The position numbers and the translations under genes were made by a program. A stretch of 64,000 nucleotides of DNA, from positions 1-64,000 of the forward strand of contig NZ_BDAY01000021.1 in NCBI RefSeq assembly GCF_001612685.1. The letters run 5' to 3'. Shown piece by piece: positions 42,030 through 49,711 of the stretch (the first letter of the stretch is position 1; each line of letters opens with the position of its first letter). The DNA comes from Nocardia altamirensis NBRC 108246 (GTDB taxonomy: Bacteria > Actinomycetota > Actinomycetes > Mycobacteriales > Mycobacteriaceae). The notes under the pieces were generated by a model that saw only the letters and a list, made by a program, of their open reading frames with translations, had not been told where the DNA came from and made no database searches.

Positions 42030-42452
42030 TCACTCGAACAGAGTTACGATGATTACGTTATTAACGATCGGCGTGTAGAGATTGGGGGGCCGTTTTCCGG
42101 CCGCACGCGGGTGCAGATGATGTGCCGCGGTCAGCTGGCCGAAGTCATAGATCGACAATTCTTCGGTGCATGCTGTTCAGGCGACTGTGGAGCTGAGCGA
42201 CAAATGAATCGCTCAATAGGCAGCGCGATGCTCGATGAATGGAGGCGGAGGGGTCCGCAACCTTCATTATCGAATTGAATGCAGCCGATGTCAGCTTGGA
42301 TCCGAATATTGATGTCAACGACATGCGGTGACCAGGCGATATTTTCAGTACAGGTGCTCGGACGGACACGGGCGGTATGCCATGCGGCGAACCGTCTACT
42401 TACTGATCCGGCCGTATCCGTCCGTGCTGTCATAAGTCACCGAAAGGTAGTT
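42030..42452. promoter_or_regulatory. Dyad-rich leader of the isonitrile operon
   Basis: No credible gene lies in the 535 bp between the acyltransferase and the isonitrile synthase, and the stretch is visibly more AT-rich than its flanks. It holds a palindrome CGTTA-T-TAACG (42056-42066) in a near-symmetric GAT...ATC context, and a TGAGCGA / TCGCTCA dyad (42194-42215, 8-nt loop). These are candidate regulator sites; the GlxA-like regulator encoded in the operon is an obvious but untested partner. Confidence 0.45.
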
Positions 42453-43472
42453 ATGAGCACAACCGTCGGTAGTAGTTCTGAATTCGTACATAGACATCTC
42501 TCGGAGCCGACGTCGCCTCCGATTCCAGTGGCCGCCGAGGCGGTCGCGACGGGCGTACTCCGCGTCGTCTTTGCCAGGCGACGGTGCGCCGAACCGGATA
42601 CGGTCTGCGACGTCATCGCCTGCGATGAGTGTTTCGCGCCGCATCTGAAGAAGGTGATCGGTTTTGTCGAGGCGGGCAAGCCGGTGCACTTCGTGATTCC
42701 CGCCTTTCCGGCAAAGTCGCGTAATCGTCGCAAAACCCTTGGGCGACTGCCGGATATGGCTGAGACGTTGGCGATCGAGTCGCTGCAGGGGTTCTGCGAT
42801 CAGGTCTCGGCGGTCTATGCCCCCGGTGCGATCGTGACGATCTGTTCCGACGGCCACGTGTTCAGCGACTCGCTGGAGATCCCGGATCCGCATGTCGACG
42901 AGTATGCCGCTGAGCTGCGCCGGGTGATCCGGTCCACTGGCGGCGGCTCGATCGGCTTGTACGGGTTGCGTGATGCGATGCCTGGTCTGTCGTGGGATGA
43001 GCGGCGTGCTCGGCTGCTCGAGGAGTTCGCCACGAGTATCGACTCGATTCGTGAGTCGGTGAAGACGGATCCGGCGATGCGGCGGATGTTCAACGGGATT
43101 CACCGGTTCATGGTGGAGGACAACACGGCGTTGATGCCGGAGTTGAGCGCGACCCAGCGGCGCAACCGGTCGAAGGAGACCGCCTATGAGGTGGTGCAGC
43201 GCAGTCAGGCGTGGAGCAGGCTGGTCGCGGGCGTGTTCCCTGACGCGGTGCGGTTGTCGATCCATCCGCAAACCCATCACAGCGACAAGATCGGCTTCCA
43301 TCTCCTGCGCACGCAGGACAACTGGCTGACTCCGTGGCACGGTGTCGTGCTCGACGACGGCACGAAGTACACGCTGATCAAACGGGCCGAGGCGGAAAGC
43401 CTTGGCGCACGCCTGGTTTGGCGGAACAGCCGCCCGAGCCATTTCGTCACCGCACCTCGAGGAGCATCATGA
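42453..43472 (+). CDS. Isonitrile synthase (PvcA/IsnA/DIT1 family)
   Basis: 339 aa. I chose ATG at 42453, with AAAGG five bases upstream, over an in-frame extension to 42279 that has no family character. DIT1_PvcA family features run throughout: HFVIPAFPAKSRNRRKTLGRLPD near residue 85, then LAIESLQGFCDQV, YAPGAIVTICSDGHVFSD, the ETAYEVVQRSQAW helix, SIHPQ and a TPWHGVV region. PvcA/IsnA enzymes convert the alpha-amino group of L-Tyr or L-Trp to an isonitrile, taking the carbon from ribulose-5-phosphate. Tyr against Trp cannot be settled here. The stop overlaps the start of the oxygenase gene by 4 bp (ATGA), so the pair is translationally coupled. Confidence 0.93.
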   Translation: MSTTVGSSSEFVHRHLSEPTSPPIPVAAEAVATGVLRVVFARRRCAEPDTVCDVIACDECFAPHLKKVIGFVEAGKPVHFVIPAFPAKSRNRRKTLGRLPDMAETLAIESLQGFCDQVSAVYAPGAIVTICSDGHVFSDSLEIPDPHVDEYAAELRRVIRSTGGGSIGLYGLRDAMPGLSWDERRARLLEEFATSIDSIRESVKTDPAMRRMFNGIHRFMVEDNTALMPELSATQRRNRSKETAYEVVQRSQAWSRLVAGVFPDAVRLSIHPQTHHSDKIGFHLLRTQDNWLTPWHGVVLDDGTKYTLIKRAEAESLGARLVWRNSRPSHFVTAPRGAS

Positions 43473-44278
43473 CAAGCAGCGTCCGCCCGGCTCCGCTGGA
43501 CGGTATCGATCTGGAGCCGTTCGCCCGGATCGTGACCGCCGAATCCCCCGGGCAATCCCTGGCCGATCTGCCGATCGAGGATCTGCTCGAGACCGTGCTC
43601 GCCACCAAGGTGACCGTGTTACGTGGCTACGGTCTGCTGAACAAGCTTGAGCTGGAGCGGTATTGCCGTGCCGCGGGGGAGTTGTTGGAGTGGGATTTCG
43701 GCACGATCCTGGACTTGGTGGTTCGGGACGATCCGCAGAACTACCTGTTCGACAAGGGTGATGTGCCGTTCCACTGGGACGGTGCGTTCGCCGCACGGGT
43801 GCCGCGGTTCTTCTTGTTCCAGTGTGTGCAGGGCAGTGCGCCGGGTGCGGGTGGGGAGACGGTGTTCTCCGACACCACTGAGGTGTATCGCGAAGCGCCG
43901 CAAGAGCTCAAACAGCTCTGGGCACGCACCACGATCACCTATCGGACCGACAAGCTCGCCCACTACGGCGGGCTGGCCAAGTGGCCACTGCTCGGTACGC
44001 ACCCGGCCACCGGCGAGGTGACGATTCGTTACGCCGAACCTCTTGATCCCGCAAAGTATCTCAACCCGCTCTTCCTCACCCTCGAGGGGATTTCCCCGGA
44101 GGACGGGGTGCGGGTGATGGAGGACCTGCGCGAGCGATTGCACGATCCGCGCTATTGCTATGCCCATCCGTGGGAAACCGGCGACATCGTCGTCGTCGAA
44201 AACCATGCTTTGCTACACGGACGCAACGGATTCAGTGGATCCGCTGAGCGCCACGTGCAGCGAATCCAGATCGTCTGA
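43469..44278 (+). CDS. Fe(II)/2-oxoglutarate-dependent oxygenase (PvcB/IsnB-like, TauD family)
   Basis: 269 aa, ATG at 43469 after GAGGAG. The facial triad is visible: H102-x-D104 in FHWDGAF and a distal His in ENHALLHGRNGF; a late Arg (RHVQRIQIV) can bind 2-oxoglutarate. TauD-like start (TKVTVLRGYGLL) and substrate-lid region are present. In characterised pairs PvcB/IsnB acts on the isonitrile acid made by PvcA/IsnA, desaturating it or decarboxylating it to a vinyl isonitrile. The 4-bp overlap with the isonitrile synthase gene strongly supports that role here. Confidence 0.93.
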   Translation: MTSSVRPAPLDGIDLEPFARIVTAESPGQSLADLPIEDLLETVLATKVTVLRGYGLLNKLELERYCRAAGELLEWDFGTILDLVVRDDPQNYLFDKGDVPFHWDGAFAARVPRFFLFQCVQGSAPGAGGETVFSDTTEVYREAPQELKQLWARTTITYRTDKLAHYGGLAKWPLLGTHPATGEVTIRYAEPLDPAKYLNPLFLTLEGISPEDGVRVMEDLRERLHDPRYCYAHPWETGDIVVVENHALLHGRNGFSGSAERHVQRIQIV

Positions 44279-44297
44279 GCGTCGAAAGGCACGTGAC

Positions 44298-46145
44298 ATG
44301 CCAACACCCATCACCGAAATAGCTACCGAATACGACGTGGTGATCATGGGCGGCGGACCCGCCGGATCGACCCTCGCGGCGATACTGTGCCGGGAGAGCG
44401 ATCTGCGAGTCGCCGTCATCGACCGAGAAGTGTTCCCGCGTGAACACATCGGGGAATCCGGCGCGCATCCGCTGGTGCCGGTCCTGCAAGCCAGTGGGGC
44501 ACTGGAAAAGGTGCTCGCCAGCCAATGCTGGATTCAGAAGTTCGGCGGAATCTACCAGTGGGACAACGATCGTCCGTTCGTGTCGTTCTTCGAGCACGCC
44601 GACTATCTGGTCGACGGGATCTATCGCTGGTCGATTCACGTCAACCGGGAGGAGTTCGACACCGTCCTGCTCGATCACGCCGAGGACAGCGGCGCGCACG
44701 TCTTCCAGGGCGTTCGCATCACGAAATTCCTTCCTGGCGACGGGTATACGACCGTTGTGCTCGAGGACGGCACGGAGCTGCGCGCCGGGTACTTCGTGGA
44801 CGCGTCGGGCCGGGCGAACTCGGTGGCCGCGCGTGGATCGCAGCGGGACAAGCAGTGGCTCTCGGAGTACCGCAACATCGCGGTGTGGTCGCACTTCCGC
44901 AACTGCATCCCCGCACAGCATGCCGCCGGCGAGTGGAATATGTTCCGGGAGAACAACTTGTCGCCCATCTACGCCGTTGCCTTCGAGCACGGCTGGGTCT
45001 GGTACATCCCGACACCGCGACTGATCGACGGGGTGCGCGAGAATGTCTGGTCCATCGGCATCGTGACCAACCCGGACTCGCTGGCCAGAGTGGATCTGCG
45101 CGATCCGGAGATCTTCCGCAAGACGATCCATTCGATTCCGGTGCTGCGTGATCTGATCGTCGATGCGGAGCCGATTCGCCCGGAAATGCTGACGGCGACG
45201 AACTATTCGCGGATCAGCGATCACTTCGGGTCCTTCGACGAGCGTTGGCTCGCGGTGGGGGATGCGTCGTATTTCGTGGATCCGTTGTTCTCGTCGGGGA
45301 TGTCGTTCGCGGTGACTCAGGCGTGGGCGGCGGCGTTGGTGCTGCGCAAGAGTTTCGATGCCTCGGTCGACGAGCAGACCAAGCGGGATCTGTGGCGCGA
45401 CTACGACGTCGAATGGCGAGGCATGGCCGAGACCTGGGCCCTCAGCATTGACCAGTGGTACCACGAGATCTCGCGCACCCACCCTGACAGCATGTACTGG
45501 CAGGGTCAAAAGCGTGGTACCGCACTCGGCAACGCCACCGAGGGCACCTTCCAAGCGTTGCTGAACACGGCGCTGGTCCCCGACCTGCTCAACGTGATGA
45601 CCAACGGCAGCCGGGATCCACGCGATCTGGCCACCGAGGGGCCCTATCTCACCGCGCTCACCGCGGCCGACGCGGTGGAACTCGGTGCGGACGACTGGAT
45701 TTCGCTGGCGCCGCAGACGCGGATCAGGTCAGGGCTCGGTGCGGATATGCCCGGCTTCAAAGGCATGTCCCCACCGTTCGAGGTGCCGCAGGAGGTGCGC
45801 GACGGACTCGGCCGATACTGGCTCGATCCGATCGCCAACGCCGATTCGGCGCCGGAGCCGCTCGCCGACGCGGTGCCGTGTCACCGCTTCTACTCCAGCG
45901 CGGACCCCGAGGTCGAGGTGCGCTGTCTGGAACGCGACGGCGGACAAGAACTGTGGGCCGCGCTCTCGAACGGTCCGGTGCGCTGGGCGGAGCTGGCGCC
46001 GACGCTGTCGGTATTGCAGGGCCGTGCGCTCAAACGATTGCTCCGCGCGGGCCTGGTGATTAACGAGACCAACGCCCAGCCCGATAACCCGGTGGGGGAT
46101 GCCGAAATTGGGGCGGGGCTCGGCCAAGGGGGAGAGCAAGGGTAG
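44298..46145 (+). CDS. Flavin-dependent halogenase-like monooxygenase
   Basis: 615 aa, ATG at 44298, GAAAGG eight bases upstream, 19 nt after the oxygenase. FAD-binding GxGxxG at G18-G23 (VIMGGGPAGS), a REHIGESGAHPLVP stretch like phenol-type (CmlS-like) halogenases, and W233-V-W-Y-I-P238, the WxWxIP signature used to recognise flavin-dependent halogenases. GDASYFVDPLFSSGMS is the second FAD motif. The last ~110 residues, ending LWAALSNGPVRWAELAPTL and a leucine-rich helix, look like an added winged-helix-type domain. It probably modifies the isonitrile or its precursor by halogenation or hydroxylation. WxWxIP also occurs in some non-halogenating monooxygenases, so halogenation is inferred. 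Confidence 0.8.
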   Translation: MPTPITEIATEYDVVIMGGGPAGSTLAAILCRESDLRVAVIDREVFPREHIGESGAHPLVPVLQASGALEKVLASQCWIQKFGGIYQWDNDRPFVSFFEHADYLVDGIYRWSIHVNREEFDTVLLDHAEDSGAHVFQGVRITKFLPGDGYTTVVLEDGTELRAGYFVDASGRANSVAARGSQRDKQWLSEYRNIAVWSHFRNCIPAQHAAGEWNMFRENNLSPIYAVAFEHGWVWYIPTPRLIDGVRENVWSIGIVTNPDSLARVDLRDPEIFRKTIHSIPVLRDLIVDAEPIRPEMLTATNYSRISDHFGSFDERWLAVGDASYFVDPLFSSGMSFAVTQAWAAALVLRKSFDASVDEQTKRDLWRDYDVEWRGMAETWALSIDQWYHEISRTHPDSMYWQGQKRGTALGNATEGTFQALLNTALVPDLLNVMTNGSRDPRDLATEGPYLTALTAADAVELGADDWISLAPQTRIRSGLGADMPGFKGMSPPFEVPQEVRDGLGRYWLDPIANADSAPEPLADAVPCHRFYSSADPEVEVRCLERDGGQELWAALSNGPVRWAELAPTLSVLQGRALKRLLRAGLVINETNAQPDNPVGDAEIGAGLGQGGEQG

Positions 46146-46150
46146 TTCCT

Positions 46151-47089
46151 ATGAGGTCAGTGGCGGTTCTAGCGGTCGACGACGTCATACCGTTCGACCT
46201 CTCGGTCCCGATCGAGATCTTCGGCCGGGCCAGGCTGGAAGATGGCACCGCGGGGTACGACGTTCGTGTCTGTGGCGAGAATTCCGATGTCTCGTCGAGG
46301 TTTTTCGCGATTTCCGCGGTGCGGGACATCGAATTCCTCGACGAGGCGGACACGATCATCGTTCCCGGCTCACTCAGCTATCGTTCGGCGCCGTCACCGA
46401 GACTGCGGGCTGCCCTGCGCCGCGCCCACGAGCGCGGCGCACGGGTGGCCTCGATCTGCCTGGGGGCGTTCACTCTTGCGTCGGTCGGATTGCTCGATGG
46501 CATGCGCGTCACCACGCACTGGATGGCGGCCGCCGAACTGGCTTCCGACTATCCGCGGGTCCGGGTGGATCCGGCCGTGTTGTTCGTAGACAACGAAAGT
46601 GTGCTCACCTCAGCGGGTGCGGCCGCCGGATTGGACCTGTGCCTGCACATGGTGCGCAGGGACTACGGGTCGGCGGTGGCGGCCGAGACCGCACGTCTTT
46701 CGGTGATGCCGTTGACCCGCGACGGCGGCCAGGCGCAGTTCATCGCGGATCGCCCGCGGTCCGAGGCCGACCAGAAGTCGATCAATCCAACACTGGAGTG
46801 GGCCGAATCCGTGCTCGGCACCCGAATCACCGTGTCGGACTTGGCCGCCCGCGCAGGCGTGAGCCAGCGCACGCTGATCCGGCGTTTCAACGAACAAGTC
46901 CGGATGACACCCAACGAATGGTTGCAGACCGTCCGGGTGCGCAAGTCGCAGGAGCTGCTGGAAAAGACCGACGCCACAATGGAAAACATCGCCCACCAAG
47001 CAGGCTTCGCCTCAGTAGCCGCCCTACGCAAGGCTTTCCGCAAAACCACCGGCGTCACCCCCCAGTCATACCGCAAAGCCTTCCTCTGA
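46151..47089 (+). CDS. GlxA/FtrA-family transcriptional regulator (DJ-1/PfpI plus AraC HTH)
   Basis: 312 aa. N-terminal DJ-1/PfpI-like domain (about 1-170) with the nucleophile-elbow-like Cys in VASICLGAFTLAS and a following HW (TTHWMAA). The C-terminal AraC/XylS domain has two HTHs (ISVSDLAARAGVSQRTLIRRF-like and MENIAHQAGFASVAALRKAFRK). The start is five bases after the halogenase stop, so it belongs to the isonitrile operon and is the likely pathway regulator. The PfpI domain usually senses small molecules rather than acting as an enzyme. Its 3' end overlaps the convergent UDG gene by 24 bp. Confidence 0.92.
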   Translation: MRSVAVLAVDDVIPFDLSVPIEIFGRARLEDGTAGYDVRVCGENSDVSSRFFAISAVRDIEFLDEADTIIVPGSLSYRSAPSPRLRAALRRAHERGARVASICLGAFTLASVGLLDGMRVTTHWMAAAELASDYPRVRVDPAVLFVDNESVLTSAGAAAGLDLCLHMVRRDYGSAVAAETARLSVMPLTRDGGQAQFIADRPRSEADQKSINPTLEWAESVLGTRITVSDLAARAGVSQRTLIRRFNEQVRMTPNEWLQTVRVRKSQELLEKTDATMENIAHQAGFASVAALRKAFRKTTGVTPQSYRKAFL

Positions 47090-47809
47090 CCCGCCGATCC
47101 CTGCGGCATCGGCCGCCGTACGCAGCACCTCTTCGACCATGGCTGGGGTGAGTCGGCCGGTGAAGGTGTTTTGTTGGCTTACGTGGTAGCAGCCGAACAG
47201 GTGTAGGGGTGCGCGGCCTGTGTCGGTGGGGGTTAGTTGGGTGTGGGCGCCGTGGGTGAACTTGGGGCGGGGGCGGGGGATGGTCCAGCCTGCGTCGGCG
47301 AGCACGGGGAGCAGGGCTTGCCAGCCGAAGGCGCCGAGGACGACGACGGCGCGGAGGGTCGGGGTGAGTAAGGCCAATTCGGTGCTGAGCCAGTGGCGGC
47401 AGCGGTCGCGTTCGTCCGGTGTCGGCTTGTTGTCCGGCGGTGCGCAGTGCACGGGGGCGGTGATGCGGACGCCGAAGAGGCGCAGGCCGTCGTCGGCGTG
47501 CACGGCGGTCGGTTGGCTGGCGAGGCCGACGGCGTGCAGCGCCGCGTAGAGCACGTCACCGCTGCGGTCGCCGGTGAACATCCGGCCGGTCCGGTTGGCG
47601 CCGTGCGCGGCGGGAGCCAACCCGACGATCAGCAGTCGGGCGTCGTCCGGGCCGAATCCGGGAACCGCCCGTCCCCAATAGGTTTCGTCACGAAAGGCGG
47701 CGCGCTTGTCCCGCGCGACCTGCTCGCGCCAGGCCACAAGCCGCTCGCACGCGAAGCAGTCCGCGACGGCTGCGTCGAGCTCGGCAATGGTGCGGCACAC
47801 GAGATCCAT
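47066..47809 (-). CDS. Type-5 uracil-DNA glycosylase (UdgB-like)
   Basis: 247 aa. Motif A is GLAPAAHGANRTGRMFTGD, characteristic of family 5. The C-terminal active-site loop reads CYHVSQQNTFTGRLT. Early Cys pair CFAC and later Cys (PVHC, RDRC) can ligate the [4Fe-4S] cluster of this family. The enzyme removes uracil and some deaminated purines from DNA in base-excision repair, a useful function in a high-GC genome. It is convergent with the GlxA-like gene. Confidence 0.92.
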   Translation of the reverse strand: MDLVCRTIAELDAAVADCFACERLVAWREQVARDKRAAFRDETYWGRAVPGFGPDDARLLIVGLAPAAHGANRTGRMFTGDRSGDVLYAALHAVGLASQPTAVHADDGLRLFGVRITAPVHCAPPDNKPTPDERDRCRHWLSTELALLTPTLRAVVVLGAFGWQALLPVLADAGWTIPRPRPKFTHGAHTQLTPTDTGRAPLHLFGCYHVSQQNTFTGRLTPAMVEEVLRTAADAAGIGGSEEGFAV

Positions 47810-47946
47810 TCGACCACAGCGCCGGTGCCGCTCGACAGGTCATTTGTCCAGTTCAATGCACGTCCTGAGTACGGATAACGACCAGGACATGTGATCGTTG
47901 CCACCCCGCCCTGCTTGATAGCATGGCCTTTCTGACCGACCGGATG

Positions 47947-48015
47947 CGGGCTTCGCCCGAAGCTCGCTGCGCTCGCCGGGCGGGGCCGCTGTGTTCATCT
48001 GGGGGCTTCGCCCCC
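47947..48015. repeat. Cluster of GC-rich extragenic palindromes
   Basis: Two related hairpins, CGGGC-TTC-GCCCG (47947-47959) and GGGGGC-TTC-GCCCCC (48001-48015), flank a direct repeat GCTCGC-TGC-GCTCGC (47962-47976). Both hairpins share the GGGC-TTC-GCCC core, which resembles REP-type elements. They lie in the 230-bp gap between the UDG gene and the GyrI-like pair. Confidence 0.5.
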
Positions 48016-48039
48016 GGATTCACCTCGAAAGAGTTTTCC

Positions 48040-48483
48040 ATGCAGTTTGACATCGTCGAGCGGGACGAAACGTGGGTTGCCGGATTGCCGGTGCGCAGCC
48101 CGAAGCGTGCGCTCGGAGAACTGCGTGACCACGACCTGGAGGCCGCGTGGGCCGCCGTCTTACATCAGGAGCTCGGCGGCCCGCTGGCCAGCGCCTACAC
48201 CGACTACACCGGCGAGCTCGGCACCTACAACACCCAGATCGTCGGCTATGAGTGCGCGTCCTTCGGCGATGTCACTCGCGGCCATCTGGTGGCCAGGCTG
48301 CCGCGCGGCACCTATGCGAGATTCGCCTCGGTCGGTAACTTCCCGCAGGTGATGACCGACCTCTGGACCCAGATCGCGTACGCCGAGGAGCACAACCAGA
48401 TCAAGCGGACCTACACCGGCGACTTCGAGTGTTATCCGCACGCCTACAAGATCGAGCTGTACCTGGCGGTCGACGCCCGATGA
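48040..48483 (+). CDS. GyrI-like/AraC effector-binding-domain protein, copy 1
   Basis: 147 aa from ATG at 48040. Matches the stand-alone GyrI-like (SHS2, Rob/BmrR effector-binding) fold: VAGLPVRSPKRALGELRD at the start, a central VARLPRGTYARFASVG and ending YKIELYLAVD. Family members bind small hydrophobic molecules or inhibit gyrase. It lacks a DNA-binding domain. The stop overlaps the next gene's start by 4 bp; the two products share the YARF--G and V-D-W-Q pattern. Confidence 0.8.
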   Translation: MQFDIVERDETWVAGLPVRSPKRALGELRDHDLEAAWAAVLHQELGGPLASAYTDYTGELGTYNTQIVGYECASFGDVTRGHLVARLPRGTYARFASVGNFPQVMTDLWTQIAYAEEHNQIKRTYTGDFECYPHAYKIELYLAVDAR

Positions 48484-48914
48484 GTTATGCGATCGCGGTG
48501 CGCAACGAGGCGATCTACGGCGGCCTGGTGGTCCCGCGGGTGCGCCCGAGTTTCAAGGTCAGCAACAGCGACCTGATCGAGTTCCTGAAGGACCGGCTGC
48601 GCGACCGGAAGGGCGCGGATCGGCCGATGTTCACGGTGTACGTGCCCGACCCGGCAGGCAACTACAACGCCGTGGTCTGTTTCGAGTACCGCGAGCCGGA
48701 GGCGGTGCCGATCGGTGACGTGCTGGTGCGGGTGCCGAAGGGCGTCTACGCGCGCTTCGCGCCGAACGGGGACTACCACGATCCGGTCGAGGATGTGTGG
48801 GCCCAGGTCGACGACGCGACGGCCTCGGCGGAGATCACTCGCGCCTATCGTGAAGAGATCGAGATCTGGCAGGGTCCGGACACGGTTGAGCTGTTCATCT
48901 CCATCCTCGTATAG
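48480..48914 (+). CDS. GyrI-like/AraC effector-binding-domain protein, copy 2
   Basis: 144 aa, ATG at 48480, translationally coupled to copy 1 (ATGA). Parallel elements: VRVPKGVYARFAPNGDY, then VEDVWAQV and VELFISIL, matching copy 1 at the same spacing. The N-terminal half is clearly diverged. The pair may act as a heterodimer or as a two-domain equivalent. A 7-bp inverted repeat (48921-48945) follows closely and may be the terminator. Confidence 0.75.
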   Translation: MSYAIAVRNEAIYGGLVVPRVRPSFKVSNSDLIEFLKDRLRDRKGADRPMFTVYVPDPAGNYNAVVCFEYREPEAVPIGDVLVRVPKGVYARFAPNGDYHDPVEDVWAQVDDATASAEITRAYREEIEIWQGPDTVELFISILV

Positions 48915-48920
48915 CTTGCT

Positions 48921-48945
48921 GTTGGTTAGCTGCACTAGAACCAAC
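48921..48945. terminator. Weak hairpin after the GyrI-like pair
   Basis: GTTGGTT / AACCAAC, 7-bp stem with an 11-nt loop, six bases after the stop codon of copy 2. No U-tract. Confidence 0.45.
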
Positions 48946-48949
48946 CGGT

Positions 48950-49003
48950 CTCCTGGTTATCTAGCTGAACCGTAAGAAGGGTTCTGACCAGGAGGGATTT
49001 GTG
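48950..49003 (+). promoter_or_regulatory. Structured leader with sequestered Shine-Dalgarno
   Basis: An outer 8-bp stem CTCCTGGT (48950-48957) / ACCAGGAG (48987-48994) encloses an inner GAACC / GGTTC hairpin (48967-48984). The 3' outer strand overlaps AGGAGGG (48990-48996), four bases before GTG at 49001. Such a fold would mask a strong ribosome-binding site, as in a riboswitch or RNA thermosensor. The reading frame it would control is itself uncertain. Confidence 0.4.
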
Positions 49004-49477
49004 GAGATGCCTCCAGTTTTCGGAAGATTAACCAGACGTCTGGTCAATTCCTGCCGGATGACGGATACTGCCCTAGGCAAAGTCGTCCGGAAGCAGGGTT
49101 TCGGACGGGGATGCCGACCCCGGATCGACCACCGCGCTGGCATGCGGAGCAACGGAGTAGGAACAGTATGGCTGTCGAGGCGATCGCAGTCGTCCCGAGA
49201 GAATTCCCCGGCGGAAGGCTGCGGCTTCGGGACGGTCAGGCCATGGGTGCCTCGCGCACCGCGGCCGCGCCGCTACGGGTTGCTGGTCGACGCGACGCGG
49301 CGGTTGCAGGTCATTTCCCGCCCTGCGCCGATTCCCATGATCGCTACCGGGCCGGTCCGGTCTGGTGGGATAATCGTCGACATCGGCCAATTGCCGATGG
49401 ATTGCACGGCTCGCCGATTCGAGCCGACGAAGCACGGACGCGCAGTGTCGGAGACCGACCCCGGAGCGGTGGGGTGA
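49001..49477 (+). CDS. Doubtful reading frame behind the structured leader
   Basis: 158 codons from GTG, with a strong ribosome-binding site. The composition is Arg/Gly/Pro/Ser-rich and shows no fold, family or hydrophobic pattern I recognise. It may be a short real peptide with an accidental extension, a decayed gene, or chance. It occupies most of an otherwise empty 789-bp stretch (48915-49703). Confidence 0.2.
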   Translation: MEMPPVFGRLTRRLVNSCRMTDTALGKVVRKQGFGRGCRPRIDHRAGMRSNGVGTVWLSRRSQSSRENSPAEGCGFGTVRPWVPRAPRPRRYGLLVDATRRLQVISRPAPIPMIATGPVRSGGIIVDIGQLPMDCTARRFEPTKHGRAVSETDPGAVG

Positions 49478-49480
49478 CGG

Positions 49481-49711
49481 ATGGGTGATGACAACAGCCG
49501 AAAAGCGCGACTCCCCAGCGCAGCGGCACCGACTTTCGTGGATCCCCTGGATAGACTGGCGTCGCTTCGTTTCTCGGACCTGCTCGGAGAACCCGAGCAT
49601 GAGACCATGGCGTTGGTGCTATGCCTGAGCGATTCGGCTGCTGCCCGGGTGCGGAATCGGCAGCCCGGTAGCAGGCGGCGTCCGATGCCGGGCGTGGACA
49701 CCCGTGGATAG
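49481..49711 (+). CDS. Possible small protein upstream of the GGDEF-EAL gene
   Basis: 76 codons from ATG at 49481 with GGAGCGG/GGGGTGA upstream; its end overlaps the GGDEF-EAL start by 8 bp. The first half (TFVDPLDRLASLRFSDLLGEPEHETMALVL) looks protein-like and helical; the tail is Arg-rich. I do not recognise it. The overlap would fit translational coupling, but it could be chance. Confidence 0.3.
   Translation: MGDDNSRKARLPSAAAPTFVDPLDRLASLRFSDLLGEPEHETMALVLCLSDSAAARVRNRQPGSRRRPMPGVDTRG

Noticed and set aside
47941..48016. CRISPR-like short palindromes
   Set aside because: Only two hairpins of unequal size, no regular spacers and no cas genes.
48950..48994. A tRNA-like fold
   Set aside because: The GAACC/GGTTC arm resembles a T-arm, but there is no acceptor stem, anticodon arm or CCA end in register.
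49073..49600. A 175-codon minus-strand frame in the 48.9-49.7 kb gap
   Set aside because: Arg/Pro/Ser-rich with no domain pattern and no ribosome-binding site.
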